Shown here: positions 1-9,413 of the stretch, in pieces
Numbering within the stretch: position 1 is the first letter of the stretch
Layout of the letters: every line of letters begins with the position of its first letter
Assembly: GCF_002095485.1 (NCBI RefSeq)
Contig: NZ_MLFS01000002.1
Coordinates: 62,001 to 126,000 of the forward strand
DNA from: Pantoea wallisii
GTDB taxonomy: Bacteria; Pseudomonadota; Gammaproteobacteria; Enterobacterales; Enterobacteriaceae
Reading direction: 5' to 3'
Length of the DNA: 64,000 nt
The notes under the pieces: model-generated
Seen by the model: the letters and a program-made list of their open reading frames with translations, nothing else
What the model was told of the DNA's origin: nothing
The model's database searches: none
Made by a program: the position numbers and the translations under genes

Positions 1-184
1 TAAGTTCATGGGCGGCCCGGTCGGCCTTGATAACCTCGCAGCAGCCATTGGTGAAGAGCGGGAAACCATTGAAGATGTGATTGAACCCTTCCTGATTCAG
101 CAGGGATTCATTCAGCGCACGCCGCGCGGCCGTATGGCCACGCAGCACGCTTATAAACACTTCGACATCGTGCGCGAAGAGTAA
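1..184 (+). CDS. ruvB: Holliday junction helicase RuvB, C-terminal end (partial)
   Basis: Only the last 60 codons are present, starting in frame at base 2 and ending with TAA at 182-184. The peptide contains [28 protein letters not shown] and [11 protein letters not shown], which are typical of the C-terminal winged-helix DNA-binding domain of RuvB. RuvB is the AAA+ motor that, with RuvA, drives branch migration of Holliday junctions. The ATPase domain lies upstream of the window. ruvB next to znuBC is the usual enterobacterial arrangement. A hairpin terminator follows the stop directly. Confidence 0.93.
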   Translation, partial: KFMGGPVGLDNLAAAIGEERETIEDVIEPFLIQQGFIQRTPRGRMATQHAYKHFDIVREE

Positions 185-209
185 CCGGCGTTACGCCGCC
201 GGTTTTTTT
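184..209 (+). terminator. Rho-independent terminator after ruvB
   Basis: The stem ACCGGCG / CGCCGGT (184-190 and 197-203) is followed by a run of seven T. It ends ruvB transcription before the convergent znuB gene. Confidence 0.75.
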
Positions 210-975
210 GCCATGCTGATGATAAACAGTACGGCAGCGCACAGCACCACCGAAGGGCCGGCGGGTGTATCGTAGCTGGCGGAAAATGTCAGGCCGCCGG
301 TGACGGCGATAATACCGATCAGTACGGCGAAGCCGGCCATTTGCTCCGGCGAACGCGAAAAGCGACGGGCGGTAGCGGCGGGAATGATCAGCAGCGATGT
401 GATGATCAGTGCACCCACAAACTTCATGGCGACACCGATAGTCAGCGCAGTGACCAGCATCAGCATCAGCCGGGTGCGCTGAATATTTACGCCATCCACC
501 TGCGCCAGCTCAGGCTGATGGTCATCGACAGCAGCGAGCGCCACTGCCACGCCATCACGGCCAGAACAATCACTACACCTGCGCCCATCAGCCACAAATC
601 GTCCGGCGTAATAGCCAGCAGATCGCCAAACAGATAAGCCATCAGATCCACACGTACGCCCTGCATCAGGCTGACAACCACCAAACCCAGCGACAGCGCA
701 CTGTGCGCCATAATGCCAAGCAGCGTATCGATTGCCAGATGCGGACGCCGCTCCAGCCATACCAGACCCAGTGCCAGCAACACGGTAACCAGAATCACGG
801 CGTACCAGGGGTTCACATTCAACAACAGTCCAAAGGCCACACCCAGCAGGGAAGCGTGGGCGAGGGTGTCACCAAAGTAGGACATGCGGCGCCAGACCAC
901 GAACGAGCCCAGCGGACCGGCTGCCAGCGCCAGCAACACGCCGCCCAGCCAGCCGGGTAATAACAGTTCAATCAT
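191..975 (-). pseudogene. znuB: Zinc ABC transporter permease ZnuB, interrupted by a one-base frameshift
   Basis: ZnuB is the integral membrane permease of the ZnuABC high-affinity zinc importer. The N-terminal part reads from ATG at 975 ([12 protein letters not shown]) through [20 protein letters not shown] to LLSMTIS. It then runs out of frame and stops at 487. The C-terminal part (PELAQVDG, then [19 protein letters not shown] to the stop at 191) continues in another frame. One extra base in the short G run at 513-514 would restore a roughly 260-residue protein like that of E. coli. Both halves remain highly conserved and hydrophobic, so a sequencing error is as likely as a real mutation. 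The start codon overlaps the znuC stop (ATGA), showing translational coupling. Confidence 0.85.
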
Positions 976-1726
976 GACGGGCCGTTTCCTTTGCGCAGAA
1001 CAATGCGTCCCTGTAAATCGTGACGATGATTATGATGATGACGGTAGATCGCCAGCTGTTGGGCCTCACGCGGGCCGAACATCGCGATAAATTCCGGGTG
1101 CTGCGAAACCGCTTCCGGCGTGCCGGAGCAGCAGATGTGATGATTCAGGCAGAGCACTTCGTCGGTTTTGGCCATGACCAGATGCAGGTCATGAGAGACC
1201 ATCAGCACCCCACAGTTCAGCTCACGGCGCAGCTGATCGATTAAATCGTAAAGCGCTACCTGGCCATTCACGTCTACGCCCTGCGTGGGCTCATCCAGCA
1301 CCAGCAGCTGCGGTCGGTTGAGCAGGGCGCGCGCCAGCAGTACGCGCTGGGTTTCCCCCCTGAGAGCTTTTGCAGCGGCGCCTGCAGCAGATGGCCGGCC
1401 TGCACGCGCTTCAGCGCCGGCAGGATATCGTCGCGCTGACTGCCGCGTGACAGGCGCATAAAGCGCTCCACGGTGATCGGCAGAGTAGGGTCGATATGCA
1501 GCTTTTGCGGCACATAGCCGATGCGCAACCCCGTCGCGCGCCGGACGGTACCGCTGGTTGGTGCCAGTAGCCCAAGCACGGTACGCACCAGCGTCGATTT
1601 GCCGGCACCATTGGGGCCAAGCAGCGTAAGAATTTTGCCGGGCTCAAGCGACAAACTTACGCCTGACAGCACGGGACGCTGTGAAAACTTCACAGAAATG
1701 TTTTCGAGTGTGACAAGTGACGTCAT
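972..1726 (-). pseudogene. znuC: Zinc ABC transporter ATPase ZnuC, interrupted by a one-base frameshift
   Basis: ZnuC is the nucleotide-binding subunit of the zinc importer. From ATG at 1726 it shows Walker [10 protein letters not shown] (residues 37-45), a Q-loop region (YVPQKL) and the start of the signature motif LSGG. The frame is lost exactly there. The second half, in another frame, carries LVLDEPTQG (Walker B), the SHDLH switch histidine and a His-rich tail ([10 protein letters not shown]). The disruption lies in a run of six C at 1355-1360 (G on the coding strand). A seventh base would restore LSGGETQRV and a roughly 250-residue protein. It is transcribed divergently from znuA across a Zur box and is coupled to znuB. 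Confidence 0.85.
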
Positions 1727-1751
1727 GATATTTACGGTTGCATTGAATTTC

Positions 1752-1772
1752 GAATGTTATAATATCACATTC
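1752..1772. promoter_or_regulatory. Zur operator between znuC and znuA
   Basis: A 21-bp near-palindrome, GAATGTTATAATATCACATTC, sits centrally in the 76-bp divergent promoter region. It closely matches the known enterobacterial Zur box (GAAATGTTATAnTATAACATTTC). Zinc-loaded Zur would repress both znuCB and znuA from this single site. This is inferred from sequence match and position. Confidence 0.85.
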
Positions 1773-1802
1773 CATCACCTGGTCACGATGGAATGACGCA
1801 TT

Positions 1803-2774
1803 ATGTTACACAATAAAAAGCGCCTTACTTTTACCCTTTCTGCGGTCGCTCTGGCCGCCATGAGCGCGTCACCCGCGCACTCCGCCGTTGTTGCTTCAAT
1901 TAAGCCTCTCGGATTTATCGCAGCCGCCATCGCCGATGGCATTACGCCAGTTGAAGTATTGCTGCCGGACGGCGCCTCCGAACACGATTATGCCCTACGT
2001 CCGTCTGATGTAAAACGTATTAAAAACGCAGACTTAGTCGTCTGGACCGGCCCTGAGATGGAAGCCTTCCTGACGAAGTCGGCGGCGGAGTTGCCCGCCA
2101 GTAAGAACCTTGAGATCGCCGGGTTGCCAGAGGTGAAACCGCTGCTGATTCGCGGGGGTGAAGAGGAGGATGAACATGAGCACGATCACGATCATCACGC
2201 GGGATCAGAAAAATCTGAGGAACAAGACACGTCTCATACGCACCACCATCACGGCGAGTTTAATATGCACCTGTGGATGTCACCGGAGATTGCGAAACAA
2301 TCTGCGGTTGCAATCCACGGAAAATTATTGGAACTTATGCCGCAAAGCAAAGCCAAACTTGACGCCAATCTGCAGCAGTTTGAGGCAGAATTAGCGGACG
2401 CAGATAAACACATTGGCGCGCAACTTGCGCCGGTGCGAAATAAGGGTTATTTCGTTTTTCACGACGCTTACAGCTACTTTGAAAAACATTACGGTTTGTC
2501 ACCATTGGGGCATTTTACCGTCAACCCTGAAATCCAGCCGGGCGCCCAACGTTTACATCAAATACGAACACAGTTGGTTGAGCAGAAAGCCGTATGCGTT
2601 TTCGCTGAACCACAATTCAGGCCGGCCGTCATCGATGCCGTGTCCCGCGGAACCAGCGTGCGTAAAGGCACCCTTGATCCGCTTGGCATGGGAATCAGCT
2701 TAACCAAAGACAGCTACGTGAAATTCCTCTCACAGTTGTCGAGCCAGTATGCGAGCTGCCTGAATGGAGCATAG
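1803..2774 (+). CDS. znuA: Zinc ABC transporter periplasmic binding protein ZnuA
   Basis: This is the periplasmic receptor that captures Zn2+ and delivers it to ZnuBC. It has a Sec signal peptide (residues 1 to about 28, ending SPAHSA), a metal-ligand region [12 protein letters not shown] with His61, and an acidic, His-rich mobile loop (about residues 121-150, with EHEHDHDHH and THTHHHH-like runs) typical of cluster A-I zinc receptors. HLWMSPE and [13 protein letters not shown] supply further ligand regions. At 323 residues it is the usual length. Unlike its partner genes it is intact. mepM follows 14 bases downstream, probably as one transcript. Confidence 0.95.
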   Translation: MLHNKKRLTFTLSAVALAAMSASPAHSAVVASIKPLGFIAAAIADGITPVEVLLPDGASEHDYALRPSDVKRIKNADLVVWTGPEMEAFLTKSAAELPASKNLEIAGLPEVKPLLIRGGEEEDEHEHDHDHHAGSEKSEEQDTSHTHHHHGEFNMHLWMSPEIAKQSAVAIHGKLLELMPQSKAKLDANLQQFEAELADADKHIGAQLAPVRNKGYFVFHDAYSYFEKHYGLSPLGHFTVNPEIQPGAQRLHQIRTQLVEQKAVCVFAEPQFRPAVIDAVSRGTSVRKGTLDPLGMGISLTKDSYVKFLSQLSSQYASCLNGA

Positions 2775-2788
2775 AGGAATAGGTAAAA

Positions 2789-4117
2789 GTGCAGCAGATA
2801 GCCCGCTCTGTCGCCCTCGCATTTAATAATTTGCCGCGCCCCCACCGCGTTATGCTGGGATCATTAACCGTTATTACGTTGGCCGTCGCTGTCTGGCGGC
2901 CATACGTTTATCATCCGCGTGACGTTGCGCCCATCGTGAAAGACATCACGCTGGACAAAAACGAACTGCGCACCCTGCTGCCGGAAGCCAGTGAGCCGAT
3001 CGATCAGACCACGGCGGAACCGGAAGACGATATCCCGGCAGACGACATCGATAACGATGTGCCGGATACCCCGAACAAGCACGATTACACCGTCTCTTCA
3101 GGCGATACTCTGAGTAGCGCGCTGAACCAGTACGGTATCGATCTGAGCGATATCAATGCGCTGGTCAGCAGCGATAAAGATCTGCGCAATCTGCGCGTCG
3201 GTCAGCAGCTGAACTGGACGCTGGACGCAGATGGCGGCCTGCAGGATTTCACCTGGGAGATTGATCGTCGTGAAACCCGCACCTATGCGCGTCAGCCCAC
3301 CGGCAATTTCAGGATGCAGCAGGAGATGCAGAAGGGTGAGTGGCAGAACAGCGTACTGAAAGGCGAAGTGCGCGGCAGTTTTGCCGCCAGCGCGCAGCGT
3401 GCCGGATTAACCAGCAGCGAAACCAATAGCGTTATCAAAGCGATGCAGTGGCAGATGGATTTCCGTAAGCTGCGCGCCGGTGACGAGTTCAGCGTACTGA
3501 TGTCTCGCGAGATGCTGGATGGCAAAAGCGCGCAAAGTCAGCTGCTGGGCGTGCGTTTACATACTGGCGGCAAAGATTACTATGCGTTCCGCGCGGAGGA
3601 TGGCAAATTCTACGATCGTAACGGCTCCGGCCTGGCGCGCGGCTTTATGCGCTTCCCGACGGTCAAACAGTATCGCGTATCCTCAAACTTCAATCCGCGC
3701 CGTCTTAACCCGGTGACCGGACGCATCGCGCCACATAAAGGGGTGGATTTCGCGCTGCCGATTGGCACGCCGGTGCTGGCGGTAGGCGATGGCGAAGTGG
3801 TAATGGCGAAAAATGGCGGCGCGGCCGGCAACTATGTGGCGATTCGTCACGGCCGTCAGTACATGACGCGCTACATGCACCTGAGCAAAGCGCTGGTGAA
3901 GCCCGGGCAGAAAGTGAAGCGTGGCGACCGTATTGCGCTCTCCGGTAACACCGGGCGCTCCACCGGTCCGCACCTGCATTATGAAGTGTGGATCAACAAT
4001 CAGGCGGTCAACCCGCTGACGGCGAAGCTGCCACGCATGGAAGGGCTGACCGGTAAAGACCGCAGTACTTACCTGGCGCAGGTGAAGGCTTATCTGCCAC
4101 AGCTGTCGCTGAAGTAA
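2789..4117 (+). CDS. mepM: Murein DD-endopeptidase MepM
   Basis: This periplasmic enzyme cleaves D-Ala-mDAP cross-links so that new peptidoglycan strands can be inserted. The start is GTG at 2789, preceded by AGAGGA, giving MQQIARSVALAFNNLPRPHR as in E. coli. A membrane anchor (about residues 22-38) is followed by an acidic linker, a LysM domain (about 99-143, YTVSSGDTLSSAL) and a C-terminal M23/LytM domain with HKGVDF (His316) and HLHYEVW metal-binding motifs. The 442 residues compare with 440 in E. coli. It lies directly behind znuA, a linkage conserved in enterobacteria and of interest because the enzyme needs zinc. Confidence 0.95.
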   Translation: MQQIARSVALAFNNLPRPHRVMLGSLTVITLAVAVWRPYVYHPRDVAPIVKDITLDKNELRTLLPEASEPIDQTTAEPEDDIPADDIDNDVPDTPNKHDYTVSSGDTLSSALNQYGIDLSDINALVSSDKDLRNLRVGQQLNWTLDADGGLQDFTWEIDRRETRTYARQPTGNFRMQQEMQKGEWQNSVLKGEVRGSFAASAQRAGLTSSETNSVIKAMQWQMDFRKLRAGDEFSVLMSREMLDGKSAQSQLLGVRLHTGGKDYYAFRAEDGKFYDRNGSGLARGFMRFPTVKQYRVSSNFNPRRLNPVTGRIAPHKGVDFALPIGTPVLAVGDGEVVMAKNGGAAGNYVAIRHGRQYMTRYMHLSKALVKPGQKVKRGDRIALSGNTGRSTGPHLHYEVWINNQAVNPLTAKLPRMEGLTGKDRSTYLAQVKAYLPQLSLK

Positions 4118-4142
4118 GCCTTTTTCAGCGACAATAGCGAGA

Positions 4143-4170
4143 AACCGACGGATTCTTCGTCGGTTTTTTG
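4143..4170 (+). terminator. Terminator after mepM
   Basis: The hairpin AACCGACG-GATTCTT-CGTCGGTT is followed by a T run just downstream of mepM. Confidence 0.75.
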
Positions 4171-4243
4171 CTATCTGACGCATGAAGATTGCAAAATTAC
4201 CTGCCGTCACTATTATTGAGCCGTCATTGTCAGAGGCGAGTGC

Positions 4244-5218
4244 ATGGAAACCCGAAAGAAAAATAACACTGAATTTATTCCCGTTTTTCAACGTTCATTT
4301 TTAAAGCCGAAATACTGGGGTAGCTGGCTGGCGGTGGGTGCGCTGGCCGGTATGGCACTGCTGCCTGCCAAAGTGCGCGATCCTGTTCTGGGTGGATTGG
4401 GCAAATTTGCCGGCAAGCTGGCGAAAAGTGCGCGCCGTCGTGCGTTGATCAATCTCTACTATTGCCTGCCGGAGCTGAGTGAAGCGCAGCGCGAAGAGAT
4501 TGCTGACCGTATGTTTGCCACAGCTCCGCAGGCCATGGTCATGATGGCCGAACTGGGCATGCGTAACCCCGAGCGGGTACGTCAGCGCGTAGAGTGGCAC
4601 GGCCGGGAGATCATCACCGACCTGCAAAACAATAAAGAGAACGTGATCTTCCTTGTGCCGCATGGCTGGGGCGTTGATATTCCCGCCATGCTGCTGGCGT
4701 CAGAAGGGCAGATGATGGCGGCGATGTTCCATAACCAGAGCGATCCGCTCATGGATTATCTGTGGAATACCGTGCGTCGTCGCTTTGGTGGCCGCATGCA
4801 CGCGCGTAACGATGGCATCAAACCCTTCATCGCCTCCGTGCGTCAGGGCTATTATGGCTACTATCTGCCGGATCAGGATCACGGTGCTGAACACAGCGAA
4901 TTTGTTGATTTCTTTGCTACCTACAAAGCCACCTTGCCGGCTGTGGGTCGCTTAATGAAGGTGTGCCGGGCGCGCGTTGTACCGCTGTTCCCGGTCTATA
5001 ACAGTAAGACGCACCGGCTGGAGATCTACGTGCGTCCGCCAATGGATGATCTGCTGGACGCTGATGACAAAACGCTGGCGCGCCGCATGAATGAAGAGGT
5101 TGAGGTGTTTGTGCGTCCACATCCGGAACAGTACACCTGGATTCTTAAGCTGCTGAAAACGCGTAAAGAGGGAGATATTGAACCTTACGCGCGTGACGAT
5201 CTCTATCCCCGCAAATAA
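4244..5218 (+). CDS. lpxM: Lipid A myristoyltransferase LpxM (late acyltransferase)
   Basis: This inner-membrane enzyme adds the final secondary acyl chain (myristate in E. coli) to Kdo2-lipid A. It belongs to the LpxL/LpxM family: an N-terminal hydrophobic anchor (about residues 26-42) and the catalytic HX4D motif HGWGVD (His140, Asp145), followed by the family block [17 protein letters not shown] and [15 protein letters not shown]. Length is 324 residues, as expected for the family. The ATG at 4244 follows a GAGG-like site. It is a single gene bounded by terminators on both sides. Confidence 0.94.
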   Translation: METRKKNNTEFIPVFQRSFLKPKYWGSWLAVGALAGMALLPAKVRDPVLGGLGKFAGKLAKSARRRALINLYYCLPELSEAQREEIADRMFATAPQAMVMMAELGMRNPERVRQRVEWHGREIITDLQNNKENVIFLVPHGWGVDIPAMLLASEGQMMAAMFHNQSDPLMDYLWNTVRRRFGGRMHARNDGIKPFIASVRQGYYGYYLPDQDHGAEHSEFVDFFATYKATLPAVGRLMKVCRARVVPLFPVYNSKTHRLEIYVRPPMDDLLDADDKTLARRMNEEVEVFVRPHPEQYTWILKLLKTRKEGDIEPYARDDLYPRK

Positions 5219-5249
5219 CGCGCCGGGCATTTCAGCCAAAGCCTGCCCG

Positions 5250-5286
5250 CGGTAGCGGCGCTGAGCACTGCGCCGCTACCGTTTTT
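5250..5286. terminator. Bidirectional terminator between lpxM and the efflux gene
   Basis: A strong GC stem, GGTAGCGGCG / CGCCGCTACC, followed by TTTTT lies between the convergent lpxM and MFS genes. Confidence 0.7.
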
Positions 5287-5293
5287 CAACGTG

Positions 5294-6529
5294 TTACTCC
5301 ACCGTCTGGATATGGGCGCGACGCTTGCGCTCACGCAGGAAGAGCGTTACCAGTCCAAACCACAGCACGCCCGCAACAAAGTTGATGCCGCTAAACCAGG
5401 GTGTACCGCCGCTGAAATAGCCGCTCTTTGCCAGTTCGATGCCCGCGGCCAGCGTCAGAATGCTGATCATGCCCAGCATCGCCGCGATACTGCCTTTGCC
5501 CTCGCTGCTGGAGTAGAGCGTCAGGCGGTATAACCCGGCATTCACCATCCCGGCACCAAACGCGTACAGGCTGAGGCCAGCGGTCAGCAGCAGATAGGTG
5601 TGGCTATCGAGCAGATTAGCCACCAGGGCAGTGCTCAGACCAAGCAGAATCGGCCAGGCAGCGAATTTTACCGGCTGTTCAATCGGTACGCGCCCCGCCA
5701 GTTTTCCCAGCGTAACGTTGCCCGCAATCATCGCGAGAAATACCGGCAGCTGCAGCAGGGCGTACTGCATGCGCGAAAGCCCCTCATCGTGCATCAGAAT
5801 TACCGGCGAGAGCGCAACCCAGGTGAGGATCGGGATAAAGACCAGGCCAATGGCGAATGAACCGTACATCACCTGCTTATCACGCGCCAGTCGCCCGTAG
5901 CCGCGCGCCAGGTTAGGCAGAGCGATGGAGTGACTGCGATCGCCGGCGGTTTCCGGCATGATGCGGTACAGCACTACAAACGCCACCAGGCTGCAAATGG
6001 CGAACAGCCAGAACATGCTGCGCCACTCCGCCACGGTAAGCCAGGCTGCGCCCGCCAGCGGGCCGGCCAGCGGTGCAAGCAGCGCAACGTTAGCCATCAG
6101 CGCCATCATGCGCACGGCCAGCGCTTCATCAAACGCCTCCTGCACCGCGGCATAGCTGACGGCGCCGATAAAGCACAGGCTGATGCCCTGAATAAAGCGC
6201 AGGGTAATGAACTGCTCGATGTTGCTGACCCAGGTGGTCAATATACAGGCGGCGGCAAAGAAGAGTATGCCGAAGAGCAGCACCGGGCGGCGGCCATATT
6301 TGTCCGAGAGCGGCCCCAGCAGCCACTGCAGCACCACGCCGCCCATCAGATACGCGGTCAGGGACGTTGAGACCCACTCCGGCCCGACGCTGAACTCTTC
6401 GGTCACCAGCAGCATGCCGGGTTGAATCATGTCGTGAGCGATGTAGGTGGCAAATTCAAACAGCACCAGCGCGAGCGGAAACAGCAAAACGCGGCCGGTG
6501 AGGTGAGTAATCGGTTGATAGCGGGCCAT
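5294..6529 (-). CDS. MFS multidrug efflux transporter, MdfA/MdtM family
   Basis: A 411-residue, 12-helix major facilitator, probably a drug/proton antiporter in the inner membrane. It strongly resembles E. coli MdfA: LVLFEFATYIAHDMIQPG carries Glu25 and Asp33, matching MdfA Glu26 and Asp34, which bind proton and cation. Motif A (GPLSDKYGRRPV) and motif C-like ISLCFIGAVSYAAVQE are present. E. coli MdtM is a close relative, so the exact orthologue is not certain. At this site between lpxM and pykA E. coli has no such gene, so the position is lineage-specific. The ATG at 6529 follows an AGGAGG-like site. Confidence 0.85.
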   Translation of the reverse strand: MARYQPITHLTGRVLLFPLALVLFEFATYIAHDMIQPGMLLVTEEFSVGPEWVSTSLTAYLMGGVVLQWLLGPLSDKYGRRPVLLFGILFFAAACILTTWVSNIEQFITLRFIQGISLCFIGAVSYAAVQEAFDEALAVRMMALMANVALLAPLAGPLAGAAWLTVAEWRSMFWLFAICSLVAFVVLYRIMPETAGDRSHSIALPNLARGYGRLARDKQVMYGSFAIGLVFIPILTWVALSPVILMHDEGLSRMQYALLQLPVFLAMIAGNVTLGKLAGRVPIEQPVKFAAWPILLGLSTALVANLLDSHTYLLLTAGLSLYAFGAGMVNAGLYRLTLYSSSEGKGSIAAMLGMISILTLAAGIELAKSGYFSGGTPWFSGINFVAGVLWFGLVTLFLRERKRRAHIQTVE

Positions 6530-6548
6530 CTGGCCTCCTTGTCAGAGC

Positions 6549-6581
6549 AAAATAAAACGCGACTGCCAGGCAGTCGCGTTT
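6549..6581 (-). terminator. Terminator after pykA
   Basis: A nearly perfect 13-bp stem (AAACGCGACTGCC / GGCAGTCGCGTTT, 6555-6567 and 6569-6581) is followed on the minus strand by TTTATTTTG. It ends pykA transcription before the MFS gene promoter. Confidence 0.75.
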
Positions 6582-6619
6582 GTCCATGTTGTTACAGCCG
6601 CTAAGGTCGTGCGTGACGT

Positions 6620-8062
6620 TTAATCTACGCGCAGGACGCGGCTGGTATTGGTGGTGCCGGTCGTGGCCATCACGTCGCCCTGGGTGACAATCACCAGGTC
6701 GCCGGAGACGAGGAAGCCTTTGTCGCGCAGCAGGTTAACGGCATCGTGCGCTGCGGCAACACCATCGTTGTTACTGTCAAAATAGACCGGCGTTACACCA
6801 CGGTAGAGCGCGGTCAGGTTCAGCGTACGCTCGTGACGTGACATCGCGAAGATCGGTAACCCGGAGGTAATGCGCGAAGTCATCAGCGCAGTACGGCCTG
6901 ACTCCGTCATGGTGATGATGGCGGAAACACCCTGCAGGTGGTTAGCCGCATACATCGCTGACATCGCAATTGCCTCTTCGATGTTATCGAACTGCACATC
7001 CAGACGGTGTTTGGAGACGTTAACGCTCGGGATTTTTTCCGCGCCAAGGCACACTTTCGCCATAGCGGAGACGGTTTCAGCCGGATACTGGCCCGCCGCA
7101 GTCTCGGCGGAGAGCATAACCGCATCGGTGCCATCCAGTACGGCGTTCGCCACATCCATCACTTCCGCGCGGGTTGGCATCGGATTGGTGATCATCGACT
7201 CCATCATCTGCGTTGCCGTGATGATGGTGCGGTTCAGCTGACGCGCACGACGGATCAACGCTTTCTGAATACCTACCAGCTCCGGATCGCCAATCTCAAC
7301 GCCGAGATCGCCACGCGCCACCATCACCACATCGGAGGCGAGGATGATATCATCCATCGCTTCCTGCGTCGCAACGGCTTCAGCACGCTCAACTTTGGCG
7401 ACCAGTTTGGCATCACAGCCGGCATCGCGCGCCAGACGACGTGCATAGTTCATGTCTTCGCCATTGCGCGGGAAGGAGACGGCCAGGTAATCAACGCCAA
7501 TTTTCGCAGCGGTGATGATATCGAGCTTATCTTTTTCCGTCAGTGCTTCAGCAGAGAGTCCGCCGCCCAGCTTGTTGATGCCTTTATTATTAGAGAGCGG
7601 GCCGCCGACGGTCACTTCGGTAAACACTTTTACACCCTGAACTTCCAGCACTTTCAGCTGTACGCGACCATCATCGAGCAGCAGGATATCGCCAGGCACC
7701 ACATCTTCCGGCAGGCCTTTGTAGTCGATGCCCACTTTCTCTTTGTCGCCTTCGCCTTTGCTCAGGTCGGCATCAAGCAGGAAGCGATCGCCAACGTTCA
7801 GGAAAACTTTACCCTCTTTGAAGGTAGAAACACGAATCTTGGGTCCCTGCAGATCGCCCAGAATCGCTACGTGACGACCTAATTTTGCGGCAATCTGGCG
7901 CACTTTATCGGCACGCATCTGGTGATCTTCCGGCGTGCCGTGAGAGAAGTTGAGTCGCACAACGTTAGCACCTGCCGCGATGATTTTTTCGAGGTTATTG
8001 TCGCGATCGGTAGCGGGACCGAGGGTGGTAACGATCTTGGTTCTTCTGAGACGTCTTGACAT
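6620..8062 (-). CDS. pykA: Pyruvate kinase II
   Basis: It converts phosphoenolpyruvate and ADP to pyruvate and ATP, the last step of glycolysis (cytoplasm, AMP-activated isozyme). It is near-identical to E. coli PykA and the same length (480 residues): [19 protein letters not shown], the NFSHG substrate motif, the [12 protein letters not shown] signature and [14 protein letters not shown] 18 bases upstream would add six residues, but ATG at 8062 has a GGAG site at the right spacing. hexR lies upstream on the same strand, separated by 107 bases, and HexR is a known regulator of this pathway. Confidence 0.96.
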   Translation of the reverse strand: MSRRLRRTKIVTTLGPATDRDNNLEKIIAAGANVVRLNFSHGTPEDHQMRADKVRQIAAKLGRHVAILGDLQGPKIRVSTFKEGKVFLNVGDRFLLDADLSKGEGDKEKVGIDYKGLPEDVVPGDILLLDDGRVQLKVLEVQGVKVFTEVTVGGPLSNNKGINKLGGGLSAEALTEKDKLDIITAAKIGVDYLAVSFPRNGEDMNYARRLARDAGCDAKLVAKVERAEAVATQEAMDDIILASDVVMVARGDLGVEIGDPELVGIQKALIRRARQLNRTIITATQMMESMITNPMPTRAEVMDVANAVLDGTDAVMLSAETAAGQYPAETVSAMAKVCLGAEKIPSVNVSKHRLDVQFDNIEEAIAMSAMYAANHLQGVSAIITMTESGRTALMTSRITSGLPIFAMSRHERTLNLTALYRGVTPVYFDSNNDGVAAAHDAVNLLRDKGFLVSGDLVIVTQGDVMATTGTTNTSRVLRVD

Positions 8063-8151
8063 GAAGGACTCCGTTGACAAAGTATCGTGTCGATCACAAA
8101 GGACACGGTGTGGTCACTTATTCTATATGATCGAAGGGTTGTGATTCGACT

Positions 8152-8166
8152 CACATTGTAAATGTG
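8152..8166. promoter_or_regulatory. Perfect palindrome upstream of pykA
   Basis: CACATTGTAAATGTG is a perfect inverted repeat with 6-bp arms and a 3-bp centre, lying between the hexR stop and pykA. It could be a transcription factor site for pykA. The protein is unknown; the sequence is only loosely like a HexR site. Confidence 0.35.
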
Positions 8167-8169
8167 ATG

Positions 8170-9039
8170 TTAATTATTTTGCCGGGCATCGTTTCCCCGT
8201 ACCGGCTTCTCCAGGCGCGAATCTTTAAGCGCTTCTTTAACCCGTTTTAGATTTTCACGGAAAGCCGTGCCCCGCTCAAGTGTAAAGCCGGTTGCCAGGA
8301 CATCCACTACAGTAAGCTGCGCAAGGCGGGAAACCATCGGCAGATAGATGTCGGTGTCTTCCGGCACATCCAGCGTGAGCGCCAGCGTGGCTTCAGCGGC
8401 CAGCGGCGAATCCGGAGAGGTGATAGCAATCACGGTGGAAGCGTTTACACGCGCCAGGCGAGCCAGTTCTACCATATTTTTGGTGCGGCCAGTATGTGAT
8501 ATGAGGACAAAGACGTCATTTGGTCCACTATTTATGCAACTCATGCGCTGGATCACAATATCCTCTGACCAGATGACCGGCAGATTAAAACGCAGGAATT
8601 TATTGGTGGCATCGTGCGCCACAACCGCCGAAGCGCCCAGGCCGAAGAAGGCGATCTTCTGCGCCTGTGAGAGCGCCTGAACCGCGCGGTTTATCACCTG
8701 CATATCCAGCTGCTGACGCACGCGGTTCAGGCCAGCCAGCGCGGAGTCAAAAATCTTCAGGCTGTAGCTCTCAACGCTGTCATTTTCTTCCACGTCGCGG
8801 CTCACCCAGCTGGGGCCTTTTGCCAGACTCTGTGCCAGCTGCAGTTTGAAATCCGGAAAGCCGCGCGTGCCCATGCGGTGACAGAAACGATTAACCGTGG
8901 GTTCGCTCACGTCTGCGGCGCGTGCCAGCGTAGCAATACTGGAGTGCATGGCCTGCTGTGGCGCGGCGAGGATCTGTTCCGCCACTTTGCGTTCTGATTT
9001 GCTAAGCGTTCCGAGTTGCGCCTGAATCTGTTCCAGCAT
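8170..9039 (-). CDS. hexR: HTH-type transcriptional regulator HexR
   Basis: HexR is an RpiR-family repressor that controls zwf, edd/eda, pykA and other central-carbon genes, with 2-keto-3-deoxy-6-phosphogluconate as effector in studied bacteria. The N-terminal HTH (VSEPTVNRFCHRMGTRGFPDFKL, about residues 46-70) is followed by a SIS sugar-phosphate domain (FFGLGASAVVAHDATNKF, VLISHTGRTKN). ATG at 9039 gives 289 residues, the same as E. coli. The open frame extends 67 codons further upstream, but that part is not conserved. It is divergent from zwf. Confidence 0.94.
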   Translation of the reverse strand: MLEQIQAQLGTLSKSERKVAEQILAAPQQAMHSSIATLARAADVSEPTVNRFCHRMGTRGFPDFKLQLAQSLAKGPSWVSRDVEENDSVESYSLKIFDSALAGLNRVRQQLDMQVINRAVQALSQAQKIAFFGLGASAVVAHDATNKFLRFNLPVIWSEDIVIQRMSCINSGPNDVFVLISHTGRTKNMVELARLARVNASTVIAITSPDSPLAAEATLALTLDVPEDTDIYLPMVSRLAQLTVVDVLATGFTLERGTAFRENLKRVKEALKDSRLEKPVRGNDARQNN

Positions 9040-9413
9040 GTCGTTAACCTGATGACCTTCAATCACTTTTTGCAGCCTTACCGCAAGGTAAAACCGCTGC
9101 CAATGCCGGACAATATACCGTGTAATGGCTGTTCGTACGCAGCAGCGGGTAAATGTAAGCGCGATTTTTTTGTCATACTTTGATCGCTGCCGGGTTTTAC
9201 CCCGACAAACATCGAAACAGAAAAATAAGCCGTAGCGCACTTCACAACACGCTAAACGCAGCCGGGCGGTGCAGAGTGGAGAGCGATATCCCGCCGCTGC
9301 CGGGTTGTCGTGGCGCGGTGAAAAAAGTACATTGTGCCGTAAGAAAATTACAATAAGGACCCGGGATGATGAGGACGCTCAAACCGGGTATATCCTGCAA
9401 CGAGGAGAGGAAA
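9040..9413. other. hexR-zwf divergent intergenic region
   Basis: This 374-base region carries the promoters of hexR and zwf. Apart from the HexR-like site near 9338 I see no gene in it. Confidence 0.5.
9338..9352 (+). promoter_or_regulatory. Candidate HexR operator upstream of zwf
   Basis: CGTAAGAAAATTACA matches the HexR consensus TGTAATTAAATTACA, as I recall it, at 12 of 15 positions. It lies about 60 bases before the zwf start, opposite hexR. HexR repression of zwf is established in other gammaproteobacteria; its use here is inferred. Confidence 0.55.

Noticed and set aside
8063-8080. TTG start giving a 486-residue PykA
   Set aside because: The ATG at 8062 has the better ribosome site and gives the conserved 480-residue protein.
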